Positions 23,701 through 32,174 of a stretch of DNA of 64,000 nt are shown here, in pieces (the first letter of the stretch is position 1; the number at the start of each line of letters is the position of its first letter). The stretch comes from Agelas oroides. Taxonomy: Eukaryota; Porifera; Demospongiae; Agelasida; Agelasidae. The notes under the pieces were generated by a model, which did no database searches, was not told where the DNA came from, and saw only the letters and a program-made list of their open reading frames with translations. The position numbers were made by a program, and so were the translations under genes. Location of the stretch: positions 7,103,763 to 7,167,762 of the forward strand of contig OX422198.1 in the NCBI GenBank assembly GCA_949130485.1, in the 5' to 3' direction.

Positions 23701-26700
23701 CGGTGAAGAATCTGCGGATCAACCTTTGGCAGTTCCTTTGTCTTCTTTTGTCGCGACCTTCCTTTTGGTCTACCTTTGGTAAAGGTAGGCGGAGGGACAC
23801 CTTTCTCCAGATCATCGAGTACTTTGTAGGCGGAGAAGAATCTGAATGGAAACTGTCTACTGTTGATGACGGCTCTCTCGTCGTTCAGCTTGCGGATCAC
23901 CCACTGGTGGTGTTTGGGAGAGACACCAGCAATAATCAGATTCCGAAGATTGCGCAGCATTGCCATGAAGGGAAGCTTTTGGTGGTCAATCAGCTCCTCC
24001 CATGTGGACGCCTTGTTCCCCTTTGTCGAGACCTGCGTCTCCCACGTCTCAGGGACTGGCAACTTCATCCTCTTGCCAGCACGCTCCTGATCCCAAGTCC
24101 CAGGCAGCCTGCTCCTACGGAAGCTCTCAGCGTCTTCGGGGTACTTCTTTCCCACAAGACACATGACGTGCTCGACTGGCTCAGAAATGTGAATCTTACG
24201 GATGAGTTGTTTCAAAGTGAAACTGAGTCTCTCGATTTCTTCCTCACTTTCAGCCTCACTCACCACGACAGAATCACTCTCTGAATCTGAGTCGTCTTCG
24301 GAATTTGAGCTGTCTCCTTCCTGCTCCTTGTCGGAGGATTTAGCAGTTGATTCTGAGGATGGCTTCTTCTTCTTCTTCTTCTCGTCTCCCTCCTTCCCTT
24401 TCTGTTTCTTTTTCTTCTTAGAAGTGTCTTTGTTGTACTTTGCAAGCTGGTACGCATCAAACTCAGTGAACCTAACTGCCATGACTTTTCTAAGGGCAGT
24501 CGGGAGGGAGCCAAAGTTGATTGACTTGTCATGAAAGGCTTGGTAGATTTCAGCCACTTCAATCCAGTCTGAAGGCAGCCTCACAGAGGAAGAGTAGTAC
24601 TTCTTGAGGTAGGGCCTGCAGCTTTGGATGTTAGAAGCCAAGGCAAGGAGGAAATTAGCCGTGGTTCTGATGTTGAGGTTGGACCTCGTGTAGAGAGCCA
24701 CTTTCAGGATAAATTCTGGATCACATCGAGATAGTTTCTCACCTAGCCTGCACAGGCTACGTCGAGTGACGTCATGCGAATCACGGAAATCTGGTGAACA
24801 GAGGAGGGAGGTAGCTACTGAATTGATCAAAGTGGTTTTCAGACCGACTACGTCCACAGCTGGCGCTGGTGGGGGTTGAACTGAGGGATCTAACTCCGGG
24901 GGTAGAAACTTTGGCCCTTCTGGTCCCTCTGGCGGTCTCTTGGCAGAGAAGTCGTACTGTGGGGCACCTTCTGTGTTTGTTGTGATTGGTTTCACAGTCA
25001 TGGGGATGGTAGACGTCACCCTTTCAGCAGCCTTTGGGGATTTTGTCACTGTTTGGGAGGAATATCCTTTGCCAGAGGCTGCAGGTTTGGAGGTGAGTAG
25101 TGTCCTGCTCGTGAGGGTACTGCTGGAGAACACCCCTGGCTCACCTATCTTTGGCTTTGCGGAGGTAGAGAGGAGAAAGCTAGTAGGCTTTGAAACAGAA
25201 GGCTTGAATATAGGTTGCACATGCGAGATTGATTTCAAGGTGCTGGTGAGGCTGGATGAACCAGTCAAACTGGTTGAGGTAAGTAGAGAGGGCCTGTAGG
25301 CACCAGATTGTGGAGGTTCTGACGTGAGAGTCGGCTTGGACTGATGGGTGGACACAGGTGCCAGTATTCTTGAGGTCAGAGAGGTGAGGGCGCCAGTCGG
25401 TTTGAGGAGGCTGGAGGTTGTGGGTCCCCCTGTTGAAGTAGTTGTCCCATGTGAGCCAAACATTAACAAACTTGCTTTTGTTTCCACCCCAGAGGTGAGT
25501 TTTGAGTCCTGAGCTTTTGAAGAAAGCAGCGGAGGGGAGCTCACAAGGCTGGAATTTGTCTGCACAAGGTTTGACTTGTGGGGGGGAGCTCTGCCCCTAG
25601 CCATGGCGCTCAGAGTGCTGGTAGACTTCATACAGGTGGTGGAACCCTCTCCTGTTCCGTTCATTTTAGCAGTACTGGATTTGCTAGTGCTACCTGTTGT
25701 GAGGCCTCCAGTATGACTGGTCAATCGAGTGGAAGAGCCAGTATGACTGGTCAATTGGGTGGAAGGGCCAGTGTGATTGGTCAATCGGGTGGAAGAGCCG
25801 GTGTGACTAGTTAATCGGGTGGAAGAGCCAGTGTGACTAGTTAATCGGGTGGAAGAGCTGGTGTGACTGGTCAATCGAGTGGAAGAGCTGGTGTGACTGG
25901 TCAATCGAGTGGAAGGGCCAGTGTGACTGGTCAATTGGGTGGAAGAGCCGGTGTGACTGGTCAATTGGGTGGAAGAGCCGGTGTGACTGGTCAATCGGGT
26001 GGAAGAGCCGGTGTGACTGGTCAATCGGGTGGAAGAGCCAGTGTGACTGGTCAATTGGGTGGAAGAGCCAGTGTGACTGGTCAATCGGGTGGAAGAGCCG
26101 GTGTGACTGGTCAGGGTGGTGGAAGTCAGGTTGCTTCTAGTTTTGCTGCTTACCAAGAGGAGTGGGTTGGTGAGGGAAGGGGAGGGCCTTGGATACTCAG
26201 CTGTGGCTGCCATACTGTCTGTTAGCTGTGGAAGAAAGACAGGGAGATAAAAGTTGACAATTGCCCAATCAAGTCATCTTGTTTGAAACTATTTTCACAC
26301 TATAAAAGAGCTTGATGAGCTGAGTTAGCTACAGAAGCTACTGTTTGCAACTTACCTAGGCTGTTCACAGATCTCCTGTCAGAGAGGATACAGCTGCTTG
26401 CCTTGGCAGGACTGGGGGCTTATGTAGAACTAGCCCTTTGCACAACAGTACAGGGCCCTTACATCAGAGGCCCAGCTTATTCCAATTATGGGGAGGAAAT
26501 TTTTACTTAACTATATTCATCCTTATGTAATTGTATTAATTTACATACTTCAGCTTATTACTAGTGTTTCTATTCATAGTGTGTGCAGTATTGGATCACA
26601 AAAAGGGCTGTACAATGTGTACAATGTATATTATACTCCATCCTCAATCCCCCCCTCCCCCATGTCTCCCAAGTCCTCACCTCCCCACGTTCCCTGTGGT

Positions 26701-29700
26701 GTTGGTGCTGGGTGTAGCGACATCAATGACAGCCATTCACCGCACCCTCCCTCGCTCCACCTCCTCTCTTCTCTCCATTGAGCAGCTCCACACACAGCAC
26801 TCTACACTGACCCTTTCACACATCATTGAAGAGGTAAACACGCAACGGTCAATCTCAGGTGAAGACGAACAATACCAGTCAAAAAGACACTTAACAAGTT
26901 GTAAAGTCCATATTAGGAAAAATTGTTTATTTAAAGCTGTTTCTATAGAAACATGATTTACTGCTATAGTCACTTCTGGACCAATGAAAATACTGATTGA
27001 TGATGTAATGGGACACTAGCCCACACAGTTCTCCTATGAATTGTGGCTGTTGTTGGTCCTTATGTTCTACAGGTGCTTCTGACGTCCTCCCTCCCATTCA
27101 AACTAGGACCTCGTGCGCTCTCCTTCCTCCTCCACCACTTCTACCACTCCACCTTCTCTGTCACCAGCTTCACAAAAGCTCTGCACGTGCGTTCACACAC
27201 ACTCTCAACCCACAGCAATATCGATACCCACAATTTGAAAGTATTTTGATCAAACCCAAACTCTCTCCTTGAGCCTCTTCCTGTGTGGTCTGTAGCCTGG
27301 GTACGAGGCTACCTCATGCTCAGGATTATTGTCTCCTGCCTTGTCACAAGACTATGTGTACAGCTGGTGTGTGTGTTTCTTTCTCCACATGTAGTGCGCC
27401 ATAATGGAGCACTTTTGCTGGCAGCCTCTGAGTGTGTTGTGTGGCCCCTGGAGTCGAGAGAGGGGAGAGGAGAAAGAGGGGGTGGGGCACATGGACCACA
27501 CCCACTGTGAGATGGCTAGAGCCACACCCTCCCTACAGAAGTCAGTAGAGCCAGGTTGCCATAGATACAAGTTCATGGGACTATAGTCTGGTCTCTAGGC
27601 TAAAAAAATGTATGCAGACAGATCTTTGTATTTTGTTACTCTCATTTGGACAATACAGGTACGTGGAGTCTCTCGACCCTGACCAGCAGCTGTCTGTTCT
27701 TGAGAATGACAGAAACCTCAAGGTCAGTTCATAGAAGTGGAGCCCCAGCCCCATCCTTCCTCTCGTCTCATTCCCAGACTCTCACATCCCCAGCTCTCGT
27801 CTCGTTCCCAGACTCTCCCATCCCCAGCTCTTGTCTCATTCCCAGACTCTCGCATCCCCAGCTCTATTCTCGTTCCCAGACTATCACATCCCCAGACTCT
27901 CGCATCCCCAGCTCTCGTCTCGTTCTCAGACTCTCACATTTATTTATACTATTAATAATGAAAGCTGAGTCTGGGAATGAGGCTACCCCACATCAACAAC
28001 TACAACAATGGTGTACAACAATATAACGTTTGAGAATGCATGTTTTGACAAAACGACTCAAAGCCAGACATTTCTAGCATTAGACGGTACTTGGCAACTG
28101 TCTTGTTGGAACCCCTGTCTAATGTTGTACGTTTGTACTGCTAATCTCCTAGGCAACCATGAGGCAGCTGCTGCTCTGTCTGGAGTGCTACCACCAGCAG
28201 TTCTTTCCCCTCCTGAGGTGTCTGTTTCACCTAACCAGGACACTGCCCAACGCACCCCTGGGAAGGAAGGTGGGTGGGAGGGATAGGTAGGGGTTACCAC
28301 TCTCCATCTTTCCTCACGGACTGTTCACACAGGTGCATGAACTTTACTCTCGGAGTCTTGAGCGCACTGTCACTGAAGATGAGAAATTCCAGACAGCATG
28401 GAGCCTCCTCAGGTCAGCTTACAATGGTAGGAAGCCTGGGGGCATACCCTTGTCCCCAGGTCTTCCTCCCATGTGCCCTGGGTACGAGTCTAGGGGGACA
28501 ATGATATTGATGAGGTCTCTGCTGATTATCTTGGTGATGAAGGATCTTGGGGAGGAGTGAGCTCTCCTCTGGAGTTTTCAGGTGCATCAGCGAGCTGGAA
28601 GGGGCTTTGTGTGTGCACAGGTATGTCTGATGTCGTGAGGGTCACTGTTACATGACTGAACTACCTCTCTCCTTGTCCCTTCCTCCCTCTGCTCCTTGTT
28701 CTTTCTCCCTTCCCCTCCTATCCCTTTCTCCCCCTCTTGCCTTCCTCTCTTTCCTTCCTGCGCCTCTCCCTCTTCCCTCCCCTTAGGGTGGACACTCTCC
28801 AACAAACCTTATCAGTTCTGAAGCAATTTGTGCAGGATCTCAAAGAGTTAGACCAAAAACCAACAGATACTTCAGGTCAGTAGAGAACGCATGCACACAC
28901 ACTCTCAGATCTTTCATACCCAGACCAACGAACACTCTAGCTAGGACACAGACAAACACTCTGTGGACTCTTGAGTTATCAGTTTTGTAACTACTTCTTT
29001 TGAAAAGTTTGTAGCCCCAACTACTACCACTCCCTTCACACACTGTGTATTGTTGGTGCACATTATCCATTTTCTGGTGAGGTAGGTGAAGGTGAAGGTA
29101 CCACTTTGCCTGCAACCAGGGAGGAGACCACAAGTGAGAGAAAGATGAGGTTTCAGGAGGTACGTGTGAGTGTACCTTGACTCCAGAACATGGGAGCTTT
29201 GCTAGTCCAGCATTCTTTGGTGAGCCCTCTACCTGTTTTATCTTTCTTCTAGCGGTTGAGGCAGGTTGCCTCACGGAAGAAAGAACCAGGTGCATATGAG
29301 AAAGTCTCCTCAAAGATGCTGGACACACTGCTTGAAACATTCAGGTATGTTCATTATCATAATGCAACCACGAGCTCACATGATCCCACCATGAGCTCAC
29401 ATGATCCCACAATGAGTTCACATGATCCATCAAGAGCTCACATGATCCACCATGAGCTCGCATGATCCCACCATGAGCTCACATGATCCCACCATGAGCT
29501 CACATGATCCCACCATGAGCTCACATGATCCCACCATGAGCTCACATGATCCACCATGAGTTCACATGATCCACCATGAGCTCACATGATCCCACCATGA
29601 GCTCGCATGATCCCACCATGAGCTCACATGATCAACCATGAGCTCACATGATCCCACCATGAGCTCACATGATCCCACCATGAGCTCGCATGATCCCACC

Positions 29701-31967
29701 ATGAGCTCACATGATCAACCATGAGCTCACATGATCCCACCATGAGCTCACATGATCCACCATGAGCTCACATGATCAACCATGAGCTCACATGATCCCA
29801 CCATGAGCTCACATGATCCACCATGAGCTCACATGATCCACCATGAGCTCACATGATCCACCATGAGCTCACATGATCTCACATTGTATCATGCAGGGTG
29901 CACCTTAGGTGTCCTCGCACTCTACCACTCCATGAGATCTTCTACTTTGATAATGCCTCATCCCTCAGAAAGGTAACAGCTCTACCTAATGTCGTATTAG
30001 TTACATGACGAGAGCTGGGTGGTACATTTCATCTGTCAGTTATTTCTTCCATTACCAGCATCTAGCTGCAGCACCCCGGGCAGCCATTCAGATGGCACTC
30101 AACTGCCCAAAATACTACCTTCCTGTAAGTCTGTGCTGATCCCACCATAATAATGAGTAAATCAAGGTTGTCAAGGATGTGGTTGTCCAGGATATTGATT
30201 GTGGGTGGTAGGATGAAATGTTGAACCCTGCTAGGAAGTACGTAGCAGTTCAACCACCTCTTTCACATCAGCAATGGTTGGACCCCAGGAAATAACCTTT
30301 GCTCTCAGAGGAGGTGGGACATGGTTGAACTTTACTAATTAAAATGGCTGAGGTCACACTAATTGATCTTGGATATTGCAAGATAGAAAGCCTTTTAGCT
30401 TCTTCTATGACTGGCCCCAGCCTTGAATCTGATTTGAAAACTGGGCCCCCACCTCAGTAAAACTCGAGAGAGAGAGCTAGTCTGTTGAGATACGAAAAAT
30501 CAATTAGTGTGACCTCAGCCATTTTAATTAGTAAAGTTCAACCGTGTCCGACCTCCTCTGCTTTGCTCCCACCCTGAGCATTTCCAAGGCAGCCATCTTG
30601 GGTTAGGCACTTCTGTTTACAGATTATCACATTTTGCAGCATGTGAGGGCATGGTGGACAATGTTCTTCAAGATCAAGAATTACTAAAACAAGAGGAGCT
30701 AAGAGGGAGAGAGAGAGAGGGAGGAGGAGAGAGAGAGAGGGAGGAGGAGAGAGAGAGAGGGAGGAGGAGAGAGAGAGAGGGAGGAGGAGAGAGGGAGAGG
30801 GAGAGGATGAGAGAGGGAGAGGGAGGGAGCCCGATGTAATATTGCATTCTTTTACAGTGGTCTTCACTTCTCCCTCAGTCGGCTGGCAGTGTGGGGGAGA
30901 GGACCGGCCTGGATGCTAACATGCCTGACGTTTGCATCATCTACCAACTGCACTTGGAGTGTGGGAGACTGATCAACCTGTATGACTGGTTGCAGGTTAG
31001 GACTTGTCTAGACGACCTGCTGACTGTACGCAGGAGACAGTAGTACCTCATGGCCATGAAAGGCAAAGGAAGGACATTTAGAAGCTGAACCGAGTTAGCC
31101 TCGTTATCAGGCCTTCCCCACCGACCAGTTTTTGATCGCTTGCAGTTTTGCATACTACAAGCTTTTGCATACTGCAAGCGATCAAAAACTGGACGGTGGG
31201 AAGGCCTGGGAATGAGGCTGAACAGAGAATTATACTGCTTAGTTTTCAGGAAATGTTATTAGTGTATAGTGTACTAGCCTCGTTCCCAGGCCTCCACGCA
31301 CGAGAGCCTGGGAATGAGGCTAATAGTATATGTAACATCCATACCACCATGAGTGGTAATCAGCAGTAAAATGTATCTAGGATAGCTAACATGACTAATG
31401 TCCGGCCTTCTGTTGCCAAAACAGGTAGTGTATTGGTTTATCTACATGTGACCTTTTTAGAAGCACCAGACTTTAACTCCCAGATGTCTTATTTTGCAGG
31501 CATTTGTTGCTGTGGTACAGCCAGGTGGTGTCATAGAGAAAGACAGTAAGAAGTCGAAGCAAGAAATTGACCCAGTGCTACAGTATCCTCCTTACATTCA
31601 TCTGTAGTCAAACTAGCCTCGTTCCCATGCTCTCCCCTTGCCCTGAGGCGAGGGGAGAACATGGGAACGAGGCTAATCCCAAACCAAGTCAGAAGTTCAG
31701 TGTACATAGCTAGTCTTGTTTCCAGCCTCTCACACCCCAGCTTCCATTGCTTGCAGTATTCTGAGGGCGTGAGAGGCTGTGAATGAGGGCCTGGGAATGA
31801 GGCTGTCTCTATCAGTCCTGTACGTCCATTTGAGAATGCGCTGTTCCTTGACTTGTCACAGTGCACGTTTCATCCAGGCTGTTTCTGAACTGCAATTCCT
31901 TGGCTTCATCAAACCCACTCAGAGAAAGACTGACCATGTTCAGAGACTGACATGGGGTGCATGCTAA
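14753..31967 (+). CDS. ORC3: Origin recognition complex subunit 3
   Basis: Subunit of the nuclear origin recognition complex that marks replication origins. The first exons encode [16 protein letters not shown] and [13 protein letters not shown] (compare the conserved SKGCFVFKP start). Later ones read [16 protein letters not shown]-like, [20 protein letters not shown] (exon ending 17399), [20 protein letters not shown] (26674-26833), [123 protein letters not shown], and the winged-helix end [20 protein letters not shown]. About 24 exons follow the vertebrate order throughout. The intron 17400-26673 is 9.3 kb and contains a complete antisense TEP1-like gene. Other introns hold minisatellites and two hAT-like insertions. 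The exon at about 27400-27557 has an uncertain donor. The stop is 207 bp before HMGCR. Confidence 0.93.
15484..15950. mobile_element. hAT-like MITE inserted at an ORC3 5' splice site
   Basis: AT-rich 467-bp element. Left end TAGGCCTTGGCAAATTATTC, right end complement TAGGCCCTGGCAAATTATTC (one mismatch). It is flanked on both sides by the 8-bp direct repeat CTGGTGAG (15476-15483 and 15951-15958). Eight-base duplications are typical of hAT transposons. The duplicated bases include the ORC3 exon end and donor (CTG then GTGAG). The interior has many GAATAAT blocks and no coding potential. Confidence 0.85.
16612..16852. repeat. 39-bp tandem repeat in an ORC3 intron
   Basis: About six copies of a unit containing CTGCCTAGCGTGGGACATTT and GCTAAGCTTTCTACTCTGT, 36-40 bp long, with small length variants. 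Confidence 0.9.
17712..26213 (-). CDS. TEP1: TEP1-like vault/telomerase-associated protein, uninterrupted, nested in ORC3 intron
   Basis: One open frame of 2,833 codons. TEP1 is the RNA-binding component shared by vault particles and telomerase RNP. Domains in order: repeat of [10 protein letters not shown] units (residues about 33-170); Ser/Thr-rich linker; TROVE RNA-binding module (about 480-1045) interrupted by a Lys-rich then acidic insertion (about 590-665); DUF4062 ([20 protein letters not shown] from about 1091, then [19 protein letters not shown]); NACHT NTPase with Walker A GKPGSGKS (about 1360) and Walker [12 protein letters not shown] (about 1451); and a long WD40 array from about 1858 to the end (for example [29 protein letters not shown]). 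The order and length match vertebrate TEP1 (about 2,600 residues), which is encoded by dozens of exons. In the vWA-like part of TROVE the expected DxSxS metal site reads CNVGSNMD. A 5'UTR intron is likely at 26226-26355. It is antisense to ORC3 and lies wholly inside one of its introns. Confidence 0.93.
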   Translation of the reverse strand: MAATAEYPRPSPSLTNPLLLVSSKTRSNLTSTTLTSHTGSSTRLTSHTGSSTQLTSHTGSSTRLTSHTGSSTRLTSHTGSSTQLTSHTGSSTQLTSHTGPSTRLTSHTSSSTRLTSHTSSSTRLTSHTGSSTRLTSHTGSSTRLTNHTGPSTQLTSHTGSSTRLTSHTGGLTTGSTSKSSTAKMNGTGEGSTTCMKSTSTLSAMARGRAPPHKSNLVQTNSSLVSSPPLLSSKAQDSKLTSGVETKASLLMFGSHGTTTSTGGPTTSSLLKPTGALTSLTSRILAPVSTHQSKPTLTSEPPQSGAYRPSLLTSTSLTGSSSLTSTLKSISHVQPIFKPSVSKPTSFLLSTSAKPKIGEPGVFSSSTLTSRTLLTSKPAASGKGYSSQTVTKSPKAAERVTSTIPMTVKPITTNTEGAPQYDFSAKRPPEGPEGPKFLPPELDPSVQPPPAPAVDVVGLKTTLINSVATSLLCSPDFRDSHDVTRRSLCRLGEKLSRCDPEFILKVALYTRSNLNIRTTANFLLALASNIQSCRPYLKKYYSSSVRLPSDWIEVAEIYQAFHDKSINFGSLPTALRKVMAVRFTEFDAYQLAKYNKDTSKKKKKQKGKEGDEKKKKKKPSSESTAKSSDKEQEGDSSNSEDDSDSESDSVVVSEAESEEEIERLSFTLKQLIRKIHISEPVEHVMCLVGKKYPEDAESFRRSRLPGTWDQERAGKRMKLPVPETWETQVSTKGNKASTWEELIDHQKLPFMAMLRNLRNLIIAGVSPKHHQWVIRKLNDERAVINSRQFPFRFFSAYKVLDDLEKGVPPPTFTKGRPKGRSRQKKTKELPKVDPQILHRYRSALDNALKIATCYNVKPISGSTLILCNVGSNMDRPCTAARGLGKPRTVQEIGILLGLMCKYSCEECTMLLYGENNSYTKVELQEGTILHNMESVMTAATSQGLTSNEGCIPANFLYSMLVDRVAIDNLVLLTDAMKLDDEQGRGMMDFLKKYRHLVNRNLLFVSVDLSGKSSGLNSTIKPEHENDIYLAGYSEQILQFIAERGDSGQLTYVNNIDKAYNLKPLKLPALLGDSSTQPVTLGPEKALMASTQQQRWRTVRVFISSTFRDMHGERDLLTRFVFPELRARAHARQIQVYEVDLRWGVTEEAARSHKALEICLGEISRCQYFLGLLGQRYGWVQDEYFVPDGPEFDWLQEFPAGRSITEIEMQHAALCDPEKVVGKAFFYFRDPFCLTTIPEKFRKDFESGLQETEESIEHLKSRIRTSGLEVYDGYPARWLGMVEEKAMLGGLEDFGQRVLHNLWNAIQKDFPEEEVGGDLISLATSLHEAFIESRANSFTGRRALLKQMQSYVEAKEKLVVVAGKPGSGKSAFMAAFAQNYLEHHGNTSPGCVLSHFIGAAPDSTNIASILTRFCHEMKRRFGVSLDVPEDYADLVKDWADFLEESVSNTGGVDSKLVVLIDGVDLLEDKYNGRAMDWLPAEIPEGVVIVLSGVESGSCVGILRKCKPAPVEVTVGAMDMWDKAEMVRRTLAKHRKTLDESPFNNQLKLLLTKKEANNPLYLHLACEELRVFGVFEEVTTFLKKMPTTIPILLQEILTRMETEHGIEVLATSLSLLSLVRSGLQEHELSSVLSLFFTEKDPEVESILPPMVISRLLRSLRTFLQPTGEGNASFLTLAHKEIEKAVYSRYMKGAASSQERKFHELLAKYFKSEADPSGDGLYKGNNARAYSELPFHLVAAGAWKELEEILCNIYFVVAKCQMGLASQLLEDFTPTLTGLSSGKAREVAKFMQQPKVQAFKSFVSRNLHVLTNHPTLALQQALNEPSTSVVTRAAQDVLQDSPQPVIRWVNKPEEADPCYMNISSHSGAVTCVTVSQDGSLFAAGFNNCVVKLYEVATGKERHSFIGHAAGITGVCFVGSHGLCSASHDCSLSLWDIKGGYRIATMKGHNRSVHDCASNPSGNLVVSVSWDATIKVWGGREGERVATLKTADTNNTPINCVSFHPEGQLIVVGSWDAKLKIWDTFNKKKLKILKGHKTAIQACTYAPSGRHIVSAALDGEVKIWSTRSGSAMGSLVGHHSPVNSIAFTPNGQYLVTASGDKVLKVWSGSLGQPILSMGCAKLGFAHCLAFDPVTQSVRVGYHDGHVRNFNVQTGVELFAVKVHEAEVVGVAYHDKVHMSASADATVKIWNPSVLPKYIDLIGHKAPITCAVWDKNGFASASEDLTILIWPHQALDYAKASRDLMKSGKVGVNPIATLHGHTAKISSIAFASGGLKMVTASHDRSLIVWDTLGYKQMQVIPACHKDWINTCTFSDTSTDILVTGSNDFTLKVWDLKTGTEKTTFKGHTSSINSVAFSQGCIVSAAFDGSVKVWTHKGIEITTLHCHKQRVNACAVNIPSKLNTSSSKWADIATEEDYAEEVKNMQLEEISVITASDDGTVGVWKPFVPNEITALVGHSDRVLSVVTTFNNQFVSSSLDGSIRLWSPNLTVEPGKASLGSSSLKGHTGPVTSCVMSADGSYAISGGRDGCFIVWLIKRDGEKEREETKLERLYGVRVSEKAVSSICFLTVDQRSKAASIAVGKDDGVISIYRFSPVDYPTKDSTIAAGLLMGDHPIPKLALTSDGNTIIAGSWSNRIAAVSVSNKRITTQLDAHKGWVMDLTAVKEKGSSVVYSIGLDKVLYRWPLPAKQGPTRKPITVSNASRYTLPMDEGEREHAWLLALCEIDSSRLAIADSRGRILLWNKDTKTVELTKKVHQKAINTLAMVGGNLITGSDDCTIKVWKLVSKQPESSITLKQIGHFYCQSCVTATSGVRSTEKNQLPLFVVGDSLGHVTLLQWHQ
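25695..26115 (-). repeat. 30-bp in-frame coding minisatellite in TEP1
   Basis: Thirteen to fourteen copies of a 30-bp unit encoding [10 protein letters not shown], with variants Q for R, P or S for G, and N for S. It forms a low-complexity Ser/Thr-rich N-terminal tail. Because the unit is a multiple of three, the opposite strand is also open across it (Gly/Ser/Arg-rich); I treat that as a shadow. Confidence 0.95.
26226..26355 (-). other. Probable 5'UTR intron of the TEP1-like gene
   Basis: On the minus strand CCTAG is followed by GTAAGTTGC at 26355, and TCTTTCTTCCACAG ends at 26226, twelve bases before the ATG. This is a canonical donor and acceptor pair 130 bp apart. It would give a non-coding first exon ending at 26356. 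Confidence 0.6.
29365..29885. repeat. 21-bp minisatellite in an ORC3 intron
   Basis: About 25 copies of ATGAGCTCACATGATCCCACC and an 18-20-bp variant (ATGATCCACC or ATGATCAACC). Each copy contains GAGCTC (palindromic) and TCATG/CATGA. Confidence 0.93.
30306..30560. mobile_element. hAT-like MITE in an ORC3 intron
   Basis: 255-bp element with inverted arms of about 60 bp. The ends are CAGAGGAGGTGGGACATGG and the complement of CCGTGTCCGACCTCCTCTG. The direct repeat CTTTGCTC lies at 30297-30304 (one base before the element) and at 30561-30568. The CAGAGG end and 8-bp duplication are both typical of hAT elements. There is no coding sequence inside. Confidence 0.85.
30695..30830. repeat. GAGAGAGAGG purine repeat
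   Basis: Tandem GAGAGAGAGAGGGAGGAG units just upstream of an ORC3 exon (30858-30993). The purine bias on the coding strand is the reverse of a polypyrimidine tract; the actual acceptor uses TTCTTTTACAG after it. Confidence 0.88.
31096..31219. repeat. Long hairpin, TAGCCTCGTTCCCAGGC family
   Basis: Inverted repeat with ends TAGCCTCGTTATCAGGCC and GGCCTGGGAATGAGGCT. The arms extend through GACCAGTTTTTGATCGCTTGC, broken by a short loop of CTACAAGC type. It lies in an ORC3 intron. Confidence 0.85.
31275..31321. repeat. Short hairpin, TAGCCTCGTTCCCAGGC family
   Basis: TAGCCTCGTTCCCAGGC followed after about 12 bp by GCCTGGGAATGAGGCTA. A minimal member made almost only of the two ends. Confidence 0.85.
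31614..31675. repeat. Short hairpin, TAGCCTCGTTCCCAGGC family
   Basis: TAGCCTCGTTCCCATG and CATGGGAACGAGGCTA frame an inner stem of CTCTCCCCTTGCC and its partial complement. It lies in an ORC3 intron, 80 bp from the previous family member region. Confidence 0.85.
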
Positions 31968-32174
31968 ATATACTGCGCACGTGTATACCATATGTATAGC
32001 GCATGTATTTGTGTATCCAAAATAACGCAAATTGTAAAAAGAAATTTTGAAATGTTTATTTTTAGTAACAGCGCGGATGTTCTGATCGGCGATCCCAGCA
32101 TAAAATCGATTCCGCGGAGCCAGCGATCCGATCACCAGTTTTTGTGTATAGATGAAAACTTCTAGGGAAAGATA

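Noticed and set aside
17712-26213. TEP1-like gene as a broken retropseudogene
   Set aside because: The frame is open for 2,833 codons with all domains and motifs preserved, and a candidate 5'UTR intron is present, so it looks functional.
25578-26225. Plus-strand Gly/Ser/Arg-rich open frames opposite TEP1
   Set aside because: They arise because the 30-bp TEP1 coding repeat is a multiple of three and lacks stops on both strands; no independent start, splice or family evidence.
29365-29885. Possible CRISPR-like array of 21-bp repeats
   Set aside because: The units abut without unique spacers, so it is a minisatellite within an ORC3 intron.
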